Under the pieces are notes generated by a model. The model made no database searches and was not told the origin of the DNA. It worked only from the letters and a program-made list of their open reading frames with translations. This document shows, one piece after another, positions 27,843-37,109 of a stretch of 45,309 nt of DNA. A program made the position numbers and the translations under genes. Source of the DNA: a virus; the IMG/VR virus record IMGVR_UViG_3300048592_000194, positions 1 through 45,309 of that record. One strand, 5' to 3'. Every line of letters starts with the position of its first letter. The first letter of the stretch is position 1.

Positions 27843-30013
27843 GGGAAGTCAAGCGCGTCGAAATCCCGTTTGAAGCCGGGATCGTCAGCGACAACACGTC
27901 GATCGGCTCCAAGGGCCGATACTATGACATGGACAAGATGCGCTTCCGGGGCGGGAAGTGGCAGACCATCAACGGATGGAGCGCTTTCAATGCCTCCGGC
28001 GTCGCCAGTGGTACAGCGCGCGGCGCTCATGCATGGACGACGCTTGACGGCGAACGGGTGTTTGCGGTGGCGACCGAAACCGCAGTCTATGCGTGGATCA
28101 ACGGCTCGCGCGTTACCATCACGCCGCGCTGGTATGACGGCTTTCTGAATTGGGCGTTCGAGACTACCAACGGGTCAACCACCGTCCGGGTATGGCATCG
28201 GCCATATATCCCGGCTACGGGCGTCACCTCGGCTCCGACGCCGCATGTCATCCCGAACGGTTCTTCCGTGACGTTCCTCGGGGTCAAGAACACGGTCGGC
28301 GGACTCGACATGAACGGGACGTTCACGATCACGTCCGTTGACTCGCTGTCCTTTACGTTCACGCATGGTTCGTCGGCATCCTCGACCGAAGATGAAAGCA
28401 CGATAACGACGGTTGGCGAGGAGTCCAATTCCAATCAGTTCGTGATGACGGTTGCATTCGTCGCGGGGCTTGCGACAGGCACCGGCAATACGGCTGCGAC
28501 CCGGCCACGCATCTATTCGATGGATAATTTCGGCGAGAACCTCGTTTTTTGCGGTTCGGACGGCACGCCGATTTTCGCCTGGCAACCAGAAACCGCCTAT
28601 AACGAACTCATCACCAACGGAAATTTTTCGTCCTCGACGGGATGGGCGCTTGGTACGGGCTGGGCGATCACGGGCGGCGAGGCAGTCAAGACCGGCGGCG
28701 TGGCCTCCAACCTGTCGCAGACCGTGGCCGGCATTCTGGAAGGCGGGCGCACCTATGAGATGACGGTCACAACGTCGTCTTTCTCGGCTGGAAGTATCGG
28801 CTTCAAGATCGACTCCACCATCATCTATCCCACGATTACAACGGCCGGCGTTGATGACCCGACCCATGCGCTGACGTTCCGCTTTGTCTGCCCGCCGAAC
28901 CCGACCGACCTCATCTTCGAGGCCGACAGCGCGTGCAACGTCAACCTCGATAACGTCTCGATCAAGGTGCTTTCCACGGCATTTCCGATCTATACCGCGC
29001 CTCAAAAAAACTACGCGCTGTTCGTTGATGGCAACCGCATCCTCAACGCCGTGGGATCGGTGGAGGAAGACGGCGATTTCAACGCCACGCTTCTGCGCTG
29101 GTGCGATCAGGACAATTACTACGAATGGAATGCGGACACCGATAACGTCGCGGGCGAATATCCGCTGGGCAAGGGATCATATGGCGTCGGCGGCTGCGTT
29201 GCGGGTGAACGCAATCTGATCTTCACCGATGACAGCGTGTTCACGTCCTACTTCAACGGGACCGGCTATTCGATCCAGTCGCTTGCCCATGGCTGCGGGT
29301 TGATCGGGCGCAATGCTGTTGCGGTCTACAACGGCAAGGCTTTCTGGCTGAGCTGGTCCGGCTTTTATATGTACGACGGGCAACAGGTTCTTTCCATTGA
29401 ATGCCCGATCAAGGACGAGATTATCGACAAGTTCCGGCAGTACCAGGAAAACAAGAGCTGGGCCTGGCCCAATACCGAATACGGCGAGGTGTGGTGGACG
29501 TTCGCGCATGAGGATGACGGCACGGAAGTAACGCGCTACGTCGGCTTCAACATCCTTGAGAAGGGCAATCCCTGGATCAAGGGGACGTGGAATCGAACCT
29601 GCGGCGTTCGCGTCGGCACGTTCGATCATCCTGTCTGCGCCGATAGCTCCGGCAACGTCTGGTCTCACGAGGACGGCAACACGTTTACGGGTGCCACGGT
29701 GCTGCCGTTCATCGAGACCGCGTATTTCAACACGGCGGACGGCGACAAGTTCATGGGCTCGCGCCGGTATTTCCCCGACATCAAGGATCAGGTTGGGGCG
29801 CTGGAATGGACCATCTCGGCCAAGGACGACCCGCAAGGACAACTCAACAGCCGCAGCATGGGACCGTTCATTGTCATCCCTGAGCAGAAGCGCGTGGATT
29901 ACCGCATCCGCGGCCGGCAACTGAAAATGCGGTGGGAGTTCGTTGACGAGACCTGCTACGGCCGGATCGGCACTATCGCGTGCGAAATGTTGCTGGAACA
30001 GGAACGGCGTTGA
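27836..30013 (+). CDS. Large tail protein with inserted carbohydrate-binding-like domain
   Basis: 725 aa from ATG 27836, overlapping the previous stop. The scaffold is beta-rich with repeated bladed motifs (Y-Y-D-M-D-K-M-R-F-R-G-G-K-W, F-W-L-S-W-S-G-F-Y-M-Y-D-G, V-W-W-T-F-A-H), resembling gp10-like tail proteins of podoviruses. Residues about 260-385 read N-E-L-I-T-N-G-N-F-S-S-S-T-G-W and later C-N-V-N-L-D-N-V-S-I-K-V: a jelly-roll carbohydrate-binding-like module. It likely forms a tail ring or needle hub exposed to host polysaccharide. The 5' extension to 27746 is shadow. Confidence 0.7.
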   Translation: MVREVKRVEIPFEAGIVSDNTSIGSKGRYYDMDKMRFRGGKWQTINGWSAFNASGVASGTARGAHAWTTLDGERVFAVATETAVYAWINGSRVTITPRWYDGFLNWAFETTNGSTTVRVWHRPYIPATGVTSAPTPHVIPNGSSVTFLGVKNTVGGLDMNGTFTITSVDSLSFTFTHGSSASSTEDESTITTVGEESNSNQFVMTVAFVAGLATGTGNTAATRPRIYSMDNFGENLVFCGSDGTPIFAWQPETAYNELITNGNFSSSTGWALGTGWAITGGEAVKTGGVASNLSQTVAGILEGGRTYEMTVTTSSFSAGSIGFKIDSTIIYPTITTAGVDDPTHALTFRFVCPPNPTDLIFEADSACNVNLDNVSIKVLSTAFPIYTAPQKNYALFVDGNRILNAVGSVEEDGDFNATLLRWCDQDNYYEWNADTDNVAGEYPLGKGSYGVGGCVAGERNLIFTDDSVFTSYFNGTGYSIQSLAHGCGLIGRNAVAVYNGKAFWLSWSGFYMYDGQQVLSIECPIKDEIIDKFRQYQENKSWAWPNTEYGEVWWTFAHEDDGTEVTRYVGFNILEKGNPWIKGTWNRTCGVRVGTFDHPVCADSSGNVWSHEDGNTFTGATVLPFIETAYFNTADGDKFMGSRRYFPDIKDQVGALEWTISAKDDPQGQLNSRSMGPFIVIPEQKRVDYRIRGRQLKMRWEFVDETCYGRIGTIACEMLLEQERR

Positions 30014-30378
30014 GCGACTTGCGCGATCATTTCGAGCGTGTGTGGCCTTGGCTGGCTGCTGCCATGCTCAGGTATGACGAGACGCACACCAAAGAACAGA
30101 TTTGGCAATCGATCGCGAACGGCACGGCGCATCTGTGGCCGTTGAAGCGTTCCGCGATGCTGACCACGATAGACACTTACCCGACGGGTCTGAAGCAAAT
30201 CCGGGGCTGGCTGGCGGGCGGGGATCTGAAGGAAATCGTTGACTACGTTCCGACCATCGAGAAATGGGCGAAGGACGTTTGTGGCTGCACTGAGGTCGTC
30301 ATCGTCGGCCGCAAGGGCTGGCTGAAGGCGTTCACGGATTACAGCGAGGCCGGAACCATCATGAAGAAGGTGCTATAA
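30010..30378 (+). CDS. Hypothetical virion-associated protein
   Basis: 122 aa from TTG 30010 (TTGA overlap). F-E-R-V-W-P-W-L-A-A-A-M-L-R-Y near the start, then H-T-K-E-Q-I-W-Q-S-I-A-N-G-T-A-H-L-W-P, W-L-A-G-G-D-L-K-E-I and a C-terminal V-V-I-V-G-R-K-G-W-L-K. The pattern recalls the small acetyltransferase-like protein of internal-virion clusters (gp13/gp14-like regions of T7 relatives). The resemblance is weak. Confidence 0.55.
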   Translation: MSDLRDHFERVWPWLAAAMLRYDETHTKEQIWQSIANGTAHLWPLKRSAMLTTIDTYPTGLKQIRGWLAGGDLKEIVDYVPTIEKWAKDVCGCTEVVIVGRKGWLKAFTDYSEAGTIMKKVL

Positions 30379-31295
30379 TGGGACAGAAGCCGGGCCCGAC
30401 CCAGACTTCGCAGCAGCAGTTGCCGGCCTACGCGCAACAGGCGCAGCAGAACCTCATCAATACGGGCCAGAACCTCACCAGCAACTTCACGGGCTCGAAC
30501 CCGCTGTATGGCGTGGCGGGGCTGAACACGGATCAGTTGCTTGCCGGCGACCTGACGCGCCGCCTTGCCATGGACACGTTCAACACGGGCAGCATCCCCG
30601 CCTATGACGTGTTCGGCATGGGCAAGAACTGGCAAAGCCAGGTCAGCGGCCCTTCTGCGATGGCGGCCAAGCTCAACCCTTCCGACATCCAGCCGTTCAT
30701 GAACCCGTATATTTCGGCATCGCTCAACCCGACGCTGGACAAGCTGAAGCAGACCTATGGCGACACGCAGGCCAAGATCGGGGCAGATGCGGCGGCTTCC
30801 CATATGTTCGGCGGCTCTCGTGAGGCGGTGGCGCGCTCTCTGCTCAATCGCGACTACATGAACACGGCGGCGAAGACCACGGGCGATATGCTGTCGGCGG
30901 GCTTTGACAAGGCGTCCGGCCTTGCCTCGGCGAACACGGATCGCCAGCAGCAGGCCAACATGCAAAACGCCAATCTGGCGCAGCAGAACAATCAAATGCT
31001 GTTCCAGAGCGACCAGAACGACGCCAACCGCTTTCTTGAAGCGTTGCGCTTGCAGAGCGGCTTGAACGGCGATCAGTTGAGCCAGAAATTGCAGGTCTTG
31101 TCAGCGCTGCTCAACAACGGCGCGTTGGTTCAGGGCACGCAACAGAAGGCGCTCGATCAGCCGTTCAAGGCGTTGCAGCAGTTGATTGCCTCGACGCCGG
31201 GGCTCAACAATACGGGTAGCACGACCACGCAGACATCATCGGCCCCGATGGACCCGATCAAGACGATTGTCAGCCTCGCAGGATTGTTCGCGTAA
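30378..31295 (+). CDS. Internal virion / injection-type protein
   Basis: 305 aa (MGQKPGPTQTSQQQLPAYAQ...), Gln/Asn/Ala-rich and mostly helical. F-M-N-P-Y-I-S-A-S-L-N-P-T-L-D-K-L and G-A-D-A-A-A-S-H-M-F-G-G-S-R are features seen in proteins that precede the transglycosylase in podoviral injection clusters. Shares one base with the previous stop. Expected in the virion interior. Confidence 0.65.
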   Translation: MGQKPGPTQTSQQQLPAYAQQAQQNLINTGQNLTSNFTGSNPLYGVAGLNTDQLLAGDLTRRLAMDTFNTGSIPAYDVFGMGKNWQSQVSGPSAMAAKLNPSDIQPFMNPYISASLNPTLDKLKQTYGDTQAKIGADAAASHMFGGSREAVARSLLNRDYMNTAAKTTGDMLSAGFDKASGLASANTDRQQQANMQNANLAQQNNQMLFQSDQNDANRFLEALRLQSGLNGDQLSQKLQVLSALLNNGALVQGTQQKALDQPFKALQQLIASTPGLNNTGSTTTQTSSAPMDPIKTIVSLAGLFA

Positions 31296-32794
31296 TGGCA
31301 ATCGGTTCTTTCGGCTCTGGCTACGAAGCCTCTGGCCTCACCAAAGATGCCGTTGCCGACTTCATCAGGTCGGAAGCAAGGCGTCTCGGTATTGACCCAG
31401 AAGTCGCGCTTCGCGTTGCCAAAACGGAAGGGTTCAACAGCTATCAATCGACCGTGCAACTACCCGGCGGCGGTCGTGAGCGTTCTTATGGCCCGTTTCA
31501 GCTCTACATGGGCGGCGGACTCGGTAACGAATTTGAAAAGGCTACTGGAATTAATCCAGAGCGTGACCGCAGCGACGCGTCCGTCAAGGCGGGCATTACT
31601 TATGCGTTACAGCACGCGGCAACGAAGGGCTGGGGCGCATTCCACGGGGCGCGCAATAACGGTATCGGAAACAGGGACGGCATCGGCGGCGGTCCCGCTG
31701 CTCCGGTTCAAGGTGGTGGAACACAGCAAATGAACCCTTTGCTTCTGATGCAGAACCAGTCGATCCAGGAACAGCCGCAGCAGGGCGGACTTGCCGGCAT
31801 GTTCAACGATCCCGGCAAACTCGCCGCGCTTCAGTTGCTCATTTCAGGGCTCAACCCGTGGTCAAAGGGCGACGAACTGGCCCCGTTTGCACGCCTCGCG
31901 CAGTTGCGGCAAACGCAGGGCTACGAGCGGCAGAAGGACGAGCGGGATTATAAGCTGCGGGAACAGCAGTTTCAGCTTGGCCGGCAGGATCGCGAGGAAG
32001 ATAACAAGCGGGCGGATGCTCGCCTCAAGTTCGATCAGGATCAGGCGGCTTTGTCGCCGGCCGTCAAGGCTGCACGCGATGTCGGCCTTACCGACCCGAA
32101 CGATCCAAAGTATCGGCAATTCATTGAGCAGTATTATAGAAAGGGGATGACGCCTACTATCGAGGATCAGGTAACCGAGCGCAAAAAGGCGGCAGTAACT
32201 ATCGGACTGAAGGAGAACTCGCCAGAGTATCGCGCCTATGTGTTAACCGGCAAGATGCCGCGAGAGGATCAGCAGCCGCTTTCCGCGACGGATAAAAAGG
32301 CCATCATGGAGGCCGACGAAGGCGTGATGGCAGCACAAACGGCCATTACCGCCTTGGGCGAGGCCAAGGCCCTTTCAAAGAAGGCATATGAAGGTCCGTT
32401 CGCCGGGCAGCGCGGATATGCCACCGGCCTGATTGGATCAGAGGGCGGTCAGGCCACGACTGACCTGAATAACCTCGTGATGTCGAATGCGCTCTCGCAA
32501 CTGAAGTCCATTTTCGGAGCAGCTCCAACTGAGGGCGAGCGGAAGATTTTGCTAGAAATCCAGGGCTCGGTTAGTCAACCTGACGCGGTTCGCCAGAAGA
32601 TTTATGACCGCGCGATTGCGCTTGCCGAGCGTCGCTTGCAATTCAACAAGCAGCGCGCGGATGAATTGCGCGGCGGCTCGTTCTATAAGCAGCCGGGGGC
32701 GGGTGGCTCCGCGCCTTCCGCGCCATCGCCAACGACCGGGCTTGCCCCAGGCAGTTACGATTGGGATGGCTCTAAGTTGGTCCCTCGTAAATGA
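31295..32794 (+). CDS. Internal virion protein with lytic transglycosylase-like N-terminus
   Basis: 499 aa. Residues about 15-125 resemble a goose-lysozyme/SLT fold: G-I-D-P-E-V-A-L-R-V-A-K-T-E-G-F-N-S-Y-Q, where the Glu is the likely catalytic acid, then S-Y-G-P-F-Q-L-Y and A-L-Q-H-A-A. After a low-complexity linker, a charged coiled coil follows (residues about 205-250) and the C-terminus is helical. It would cut peptidoglycan during DNA entry, like T7 gp16. Confidence 0.75.
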   Translation: MAIGSFGSGYEASGLTKDAVADFIRSEARRLGIDPEVALRVAKTEGFNSYQSTVQLPGGGRERSYGPFQLYMGGGLGNEFEKATGINPERDRSDASVKAGITYALQHAATKGWGAFHGARNNGIGNRDGIGGGPAAPVQGGGTQQMNPLLLMQNQSIQEQPQQGGLAGMFNDPGKLAALQLLISGLNPWSKGDELAPFARLAQLRQTQGYERQKDERDYKLREQQFQLGRQDREEDNKRADARLKFDQDQAALSPAVKAARDVGLTDPNDPKYRQFIEQYYRKGMTPTIEDQVTERKKAAVTIGLKENSPEYRAYVLTGKMPREDQQPLSATDKKAIMEADEGVMAAQTAITALGEAKALSKKAYEGPFAGQRGYATGLIGSEGGQATTDLNNLVMSNALSQLKSIFGAAPTEGERKILLEIQGSVSQPDAVRQKIYDRAIALAERRLQFNKQRADELRGGSFYKQPGAGGSAPSAPSPTTGLAPGSYDWDGSKLVPRK

Positions 32795-34890
32795 CGATAA
32801 CCGTTAACGGCCCCAACGGGGTGACGATCAACTTTCCCGACGGCACGGACGAAAAGACCATTTCGTCCGTCATGCAGCAGGCAATTACCGGGAAGGCCGC
32901 AGAGAAGTCGTCAGCTCCGGACAAGGGAGGTGCCGATGCCTTTGCGCGCGGTACAGCGCAGGGGCTCTCTGCCGGCTTCTACGATGAATTGCGTGGGCTG
33001 GTCGAGGCCGGCGGCGCAAAGGCAAACGACCCTGCAAGCCTCTACAAAATGCTATCCGGTGCGTACAAGTATTGGACGGGTGACAAGGCTGCGGAAAAGC
33101 AGTACAACGAAACCGCCAAGCGCGAACGGGAGTTGACAAAGACTGCCGAGGAACAGCATCCAGTTGCGTCCATTGGCGGCAACATTCTCGGCGGCATTGC
33201 GCTTCCTGTTGGCGCTACCGCAAACGCAGCGACGCTACCGGCGCGCATGGGGAGAGGGGCCGCGGTCGGCGCTGGTTATGGCGCTTTGTCCGGCGTTGGC
33301 GAGGGCGAGGGCGCTGCCGATTCCCTGTCTCGCGGCGCGACGGGTCTTGCTCTAGGCGGGGCATTGGGCGGTGCTGCGCCTGCGGTCTTTGAAGGCGCGC
33401 TGCAACTAGGTCGACATACCCTTAACCCCGTCATTTCGAATATCAGGGGCGTTCGCGATCCTGACGGCGAGGCTGCGCGGCGCGTTGTGGAGTCATTGCG
33501 GCGTGACGTGGACACCGATCCTAATGCCCTTACGAGACTGACGCCGCAGGAATTTGCCAACACGCCGCAGGCATCCATTATCGATGTCGGCGGGGAAACC
33601 ACGAGAGCCCTAGCCAGGTCGGCGGCCAATACGTCGCCTGAAGGGCGCATGGCGCTGTCCGGTCGCCTCGATGACCGATACTATACGCAATCGGATCGGT
33701 TCGTTAACTGGCTCAACCGCAGTTTCAACTATCCGGACGCGGCTGCGCGTCAAGAGGCGCTGGAAAATGTAGCCCGCACGACCAACAGGGCCGCATATAC
33801 GCGGGCATATCGCGAGGGGGCCGACGGCCTGTGGTCTCCCGAACTTGAGAGGCTTGCCGGCAGCGATGCCGTTGTTGCGGCTATGCAGCGTGCGGCCAGC
33901 AAATCGCGCGACGAATCCATTGTCAGCGGCTACGGGGCCATGAACCCCAGAATTACATTCTCGCCGTCCGGCGTGATGCAATTCAACCGCGCTCCGAACG
34001 GTATGCCTACTTATCCGGATTTGCAGTACTGGGATCTGGTTCGTCGCGAGTTGAGCGACGAAGCGCAACGAGCGGGACGCGGCACCTCAGACGCGCGGCG
34101 GCTTGAATCGTTCGCGCGATCCATGAATGCAGAACTGGACCGGCTTGTCCCGTCCTATCAGGCGGCGCGTCAAGGGGCGGCAGCGGCGTTTGGCGCGGAG
34201 AATGCGCTGGAGGCTGGACAGAACTTTGTCACTCATCGAATGGGCAACCGCGACGCCATGCGCGAGTTGGCGCGGATGACGCCGCAGGAACGGCAGCTAT
34301 TCCAAGACGGCTTCATATCTCGATATGTGGACAGCCTTCGCGAGACGGGCGACGCGCGAAATATCTTGAACAAGATCGGAGAGTCGCCGGCTGCGCGCGA
34401 GCGGTTGACAATGGTTCTCGGTCAGCAGCGCGCAACCGAACTTGAAGCGATGCTTCGCATTGAAGGCATCATGAACCTGCCGCGTCAGGCAGTGCAGGGT
34501 AACTCAACGACCGCGCGACAGCTTGCCGAGCTTGGCTTAGCTGGCGGGGCCGTCTCTTACGGCGGCATCAGCACCTATAACATGGACCCGGCCAACATGA
34601 CGGCGGCTGCCGTCGTTGGCGCGCTTGTCGCCGGCCGGCGTCACATCGACCAGCGCGTGGCCCAGCGCGTCGCCGAAATGCTGGTTTCTCGCGATCCCGA
34701 TGTATTCAGGCGAGGCGTGCAAACCGTCGCCAGAAATCAGCGAATGATGGACGCGCTTCGCTCGACCGATAAGCGTCTTGCTTCTGTCGGCGGACAGCAG
34801 ACCCCTGTTGGCATTCCTGCGCTTCAAGGCCCATCCGTAAGCCGCGCCGAGGAAGGCGAGCCAGAAGTTCCACGGCCACCAGGCTATTAA
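32791..34890 (+). CDS. Large helical internal virion protein
   Basis: 699 aa. It starts MTITVNGPNGVTINFPDGTD, with a short N-terminal beta module. Gly/Ala-rich low-hydrophobicity segments follow (residues about 130-200: G-G-N-I-L-G-G-I-A-L-P-V-G-A-T and G-A-A-V-G-A-G-Y-G-A-L-S-G-V), possibly membrane-active, then long amphipathic helices. This is the arrangement of podoviral ejection proteins. ATGA overlap upstream; last gene of the injection cluster. The end is E-V-P-R-P-P-G-Y. Confidence 0.65.
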   Translation: MTITVNGPNGVTINFPDGTDEKTISSVMQQAITGKAAEKSSAPDKGGADAFARGTAQGLSAGFYDELRGLVEAGGAKANDPASLYKMLSGAYKYWTGDKAAEKQYNETAKRERELTKTAEEQHPVASIGGNILGGIALPVGATANAATLPARMGRGAAVGAGYGALSGVGEGEGAADSLSRGATGLALGGALGGAAPAVFEGALQLGRHTLNPVISNIRGVRDPDGEAARRVVESLRRDVDTDPNALTRLTPQEFANTPQASIIDVGGETTRALARSAANTSPEGRMALSGRLDDRYYTQSDRFVNWLNRSFNYPDAAARQEALENVARTTNRAAYTRAYREGADGLWSPELERLAGSDAVVAAMQRAASKSRDESIVSGYGAMNPRITFSPSGVMQFNRAPNGMPTYPDLQYWDLVRRELSDEAQRAGRGTSDARRLESFARSMNAELDRLVPSYQAARQGAAAAFGAENALEAGQNFVTHRMGNRDAMRELARMTPQERQLFQDGFISRYVDSLRETGDARNILNKIGESPAARERLTMVLGQQRATELEAMLRIEGIMNLPRQAVQGNSTTARQLAELGLAGGAVSYGGISTYNMDPANMTAAAVVGALVAGRRHIDQRVAQRVAEMLVSRDPDVFRRGVQTVARNQRMMDALRSTDKRLASVGGQQTPVGIPALQGPSVSRAEEGEPEVPRPPGY

Positions 34891-34916
34891 AAACACCGCC
34901 GCCAGATAGGCTTTTA

Positions 34917-35261
34917 ATGGGAGCATCCGACCATATTACCTGTCCCACTTGCGGCGGGGAAGGGAAAATATCCCATCCCGAGCTGAAGATCGACGCCATG
35001 TCCAACGTGGTGATGTGCCGGGCAGGTTCCGCAAGGCTTTCGGCAGGGGAGGCGGTTTTCCTTACCGCGCTGATTAAAGAATACCCTAACCCGGTCCTGT
35101 ACGACCGTGCCTATTCGCTGCGCTGGTCAAAAGAACCGCGCAACGTCAGGAACGCGCTAGGCGTCTTTGCGAACGTGCTGGCGAAGAAACTCCGCCCGCT
35201 CGGCTACTCGGTCAAGGCCAATCAAAGCATCGGCTATCGGCTGGTGCGCTACATCGACTGA
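34917..35261 (+). CDS. Zinc-ribbon plus winged-helix regulator
   Basis: 114 aa. An N-terminal C-P-T-C-G-G-E-G-K-I half ribbon is followed by a C-terminal OmpR-like winged helix: A-R-L-S-A-G-E-A-V-F-L-T-A-L-I-K-E-Y-P...K-K-L-R-P-L-G-Y-S-V-K...I-G-Y-R-L-V. Proteins of this build occur just before the lysis genes in rhizobial phages. A DNA-binding regulatory role is inferred; targets unknown. It is 26 bp after the previous stop and 14 bp before the lysozyme. Confidence 0.7.
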   Translation: MGASDHITCPTCGGEGKISHPELKIDAMSNVVMCRAGSARLSAGEAVFLTALIKEYPNPVLYDRAYSLRWSKEPRNVRNALGVFANVLAKKLRPLGYSVKANQSIGYRLVRYID

Positions 35262-35275
35262 TCCCGGAGACAGCA

Positions 35276-36004
35276 ATGGTTGACGTGAACGCCCTCGCGA
35301 CGGCGAATGCGAACCGCTGGGCAAAGGCCAAGGTCACTCGGAATTTTACCGGCATTGCCAAGGCCCTCGTCGCGTCAAAAGCCCGCTATCAAGCCGTTGA
35401 GGCCAAGACGGGCGTGCCGTGGTGGGCGATTGCGGTAATCCATGAACGCGAGTCTTCGCAGAACTGGACGCGCTCGCTTGCACAGGGTGACCCGTGGAAT
35501 CGGGTCTCGGTCCATGTCCCGCGGGGCCGAGGGCCGTTCAATTCGTGGGAGGAGGCCGCCATCGACGCGCTGGTGGCTTGCCATCCCTTCCTCGCCCGCA
35601 AGAAGGATTGGCGCATCGGACCGGCGCTGGCGAACCTGGAGCTCTACAACGGCGCTGGCTACGTCAACAAAGGCCGCCCGTCGCCTTATATCTGGGCCGG
35701 TACGGATCAGTACCAGTCCGGCAAGTACGTCCGGGACGGCGTTTATGACCCGGGCGTGGTCGACATGCAGCCCGGTTGCGCCGGGATGCTCAAGGCCATG
35801 ATGGCGATCGACTCCTCAATCCGGTTCGACACGCCAAAGCCGCCCGTTTCCACCGTCCCTAAGAAGGCCGCGGGCGCAGTTGCAGCCGGCGGCGCAGCCG
35901 CAGCCGCGGCGCATCAGTCCGGCCTCTCGATTGGCTGGATCATCGGCATTGCTGCGGCCGTTGCTGTTGCCGCGTTCGTTATCTGGAAAATCAAGGAGAA
36001 CTGA
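35276..36004 (+). CDS. Endolysin of the lysozyme family with C-terminal membrane segment
   Basis: 242 aa. The enzyme domain (residues about 25-180) has G-V-P-W-W-A-I-A-V-I-H-E-R-E-S-S-Q-N-W, where the first Glu is the likely catalytic residue, and G-P-F-N-S-W-E-E-A-A-I-D-A-L, as in COG5526 lysozyme-family proteins. After a Pro/Ala linker, a hydrophobic segment I-G-W-I-I-G-I-A-A-A-V-A-V-A-A-F-V-I-W (about 217-236) ends in K-I-K-E-N. No N-terminal signal is seen, so release may rely on the holin at 36341. It degrades host peptidoglycan at lysis. Confidence 0.85.
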   Translation: MVDVNALATANANRWAKAKVTRNFTGIAKALVASKARYQAVEAKTGVPWWAIAVIHERESSQNWTRSLAQGDPWNRVSVHVPRGRGPFNSWEEAAIDALVACHPFLARKKDWRIGPALANLELYNGAGYVNKGRPSPYIWAGTDQYQSGKYVRDGVYDPGVVDMQPGCAGMLKAMMAIDSSIRFDTPKPPVSTVPKKAAGAVAAGGAAAAAAHQSGLSIGWIIGIAAAVAVAAFVIWKIKEN

Positions 36005-36005
36005 A

Positions 36006-36143
36006 ATGATTGCTTTCGCATTGGGCTTTGTTTCCGGCGGCGCCGCGGTCTGGTTCGGCAAGGACAAGATCATGTTCTGGTTCAAGGGGGCCGAGGATTA
36101 CGTCGCGGACCTCAAGGCCAAGATCGAAAAGATCGGCAAGTAA
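36006..36143 (+). CDS. Small membrane protein in lysis cassette
   Basis: 45 aa. One N-terminal hydrophobic segment (M-I-A-F-A-L-G-F-V-S-G-G-A-A-V-W-F) is followed by a charged helix (D-L-K-A-K-I-E-K-I-G-K). It resembles small pinholin-like or spanin-like proteins in position, but no known motif confirms it. Next start is immediately adjacent. Confidence 0.6.
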   Translation: MIAFALGFVSGGAAVWFGKDKIMFWFKGAEDYVADLKAKIEKIGK

Positions 36144-36344
36144 ATGGTGCCCGAGATTGCGGGACCGCTTGCCCGCGTGCTGCTCCGCTATGCGGGCGGT
36201 GCGGTGATGGCATATGCCGGCATCAAGTTCGACGTGGCGGACCCTGATCTGGCGACGCTCGCCGAGTTCAGCCTTGGCGCGCTGTTGTCAGTCGGGGCGG
36301 AAATTTGGTGGTATCTCGCCAGAAAATACAATTGGTGCCAATGA
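36144..36344 (+). CDS. Small membrane protein in lysis cassette
   Basis: 66 aa (MVPEIAGPLARVLLRYAGGA...). Two hydrophobic stretches (about residues 12-28 and 42-58) around a loop with acidic residues suggest two membrane spans. Possible holin partner. Stop overlaps the next start (ATGA). Confidence 0.65.
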   Translation: MVPEIAGPLARVLLRYAGGAVMAYAGIKFDVADPDLATLAEFSLGALLSVGAEIWWYLARKYNWCQ

Positions 36345-36721
36345 GTATCTTCAGCGCAATCCTGACATGGCTCCTAAGCGGCCCGCTCGACCGGATGTTC
36401 AAATCGGTCGACAATGCTTTCGACAACCAGACCGCCCGCGAGCAGATCAAGGCCGACATTGCGAAGTCCTATTTGACGGCGCAGGCGTCGATCCTGACCG
36501 GGCGCGGGTGGTGGTTTCCGCTGTTCTTTCTGGCACCCGCCGGCCTCTGGTTCGGCTCGGTCTGCATTTACTCCATCCTGTTCTGCAAAGCGTGTGCATT
36601 CCCGCAGACCTGGACGATTGCCGCACTGCCGCCGCCCCTCGATCAATGGATGGGGGCGATCGTCGGCTCCCTGTTCATCGGCAAGGCCGGCGGCGAGATC
36701 ATCGCGAGGCTTCGCAAATGA
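36341..36721 (+). CDS. Holin of the 3TM superfamily
   Basis: 126 aa from ATG 36341. An N-terminal helix with L-S-G-P-L-D-R-M-F-K-S-V-D and a charged region are followed by W-W-F-P-L-F-F-L-A-P-A-G-L-W-F-G-S-V-C-I-Y and a C-terminal span W-M-G-A-I-V-G-S-L-F-I-G-K. This matches the 3TM holin family found in gene transfer agents and rhizobial phages. It makes membrane lesions that release or activate the lysozyme. Confidence 0.78.
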   Translation: MSIFSAILTWLLSGPLDRMFKSVDNAFDNQTAREQIKADIAKSYLTAQASILTGRGWWFPLFFLAPAGLWFGSVCIYSILFCKACAFPQTWTIAALPPPLDQWMGAIVGSLFIGKAGGEIIARLRK

Positions 36722-36915
36722 CGATTCTCGATCTTCTCCCTCAAACAAAAGCAGAGGCGGTGACAGATATTGTCGCCATTGGTGCCGTGACCTCACCTCT
36801 TTGGCTGCACGACCTTTCGGGGATCGCAAAAGACCTGTTGCCGATTGCCGGCTTCATCTGGCTTGCCGTGCAGATCGGCGTCAAGATCCATACCACCTAT
36901 TGGAAGAGTAAGTGA
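36718..36915 (+). CDS. Small membrane protein in lysis cassette
   Basis: 65 aa from ATG 36718 (MTILDLLPQTKAEAVTDIVA...). Two hydrophobic stretches: A-V-T-D-I-V-A-I-G-A-V-T-S-P-L-W-L and L-L-P-I-A-G-F-I-W-L-A-V-Q-I-G-V. Possible second holin or antiholin. Four-base overlaps with both neighbours. Confidence 0.65.
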   Translation: MTILDLLPQTKAEAVTDIVAIGAVTSPLWLHDLSGIAKDLLPIAGFIWLAVQIGVKIHTTYWKSK

Positions 36916-37109
36916 AGGCGGTCGTTCTCGCTGTAATGTATCTTTTCTTATGCACAAACGAAGTTAGTGCCAAAGAAAACATACAGGATTGCAACCTGAT
37001 CCGCGCCAAGGTCGCCGAGCACGGCCGGGCCAAGGCAATCGTGTGGGCAAGGCAGCAAGGCTATAGCTGGGCCGACATCTGGCGGGTCAGGAAACAGTGC
37101 AAGGTCTGA
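36912..37109 (+). CDS. Small secreted protein in lysis cassette
   Basis: 65 aa from GTG 36912. A signal peptide (M-K-A-V-V-L-A-V-M-Y-L-F-L-C-T-N-E-V-S-A) is followed by a basic mature part with two Cys (D-C-N-L, K-Q-C-K). It might be a spanin-like or other envelope protein. The Cys inside the hydrophobic stretch is not a clear lipobox. Confidence 0.6.
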   Translation: MKAVVLAVMYLFLCTNEVSAKENIQDCNLIRAKVAEHGRAKAIVWARQQGYSWADIWRVRKQCKV

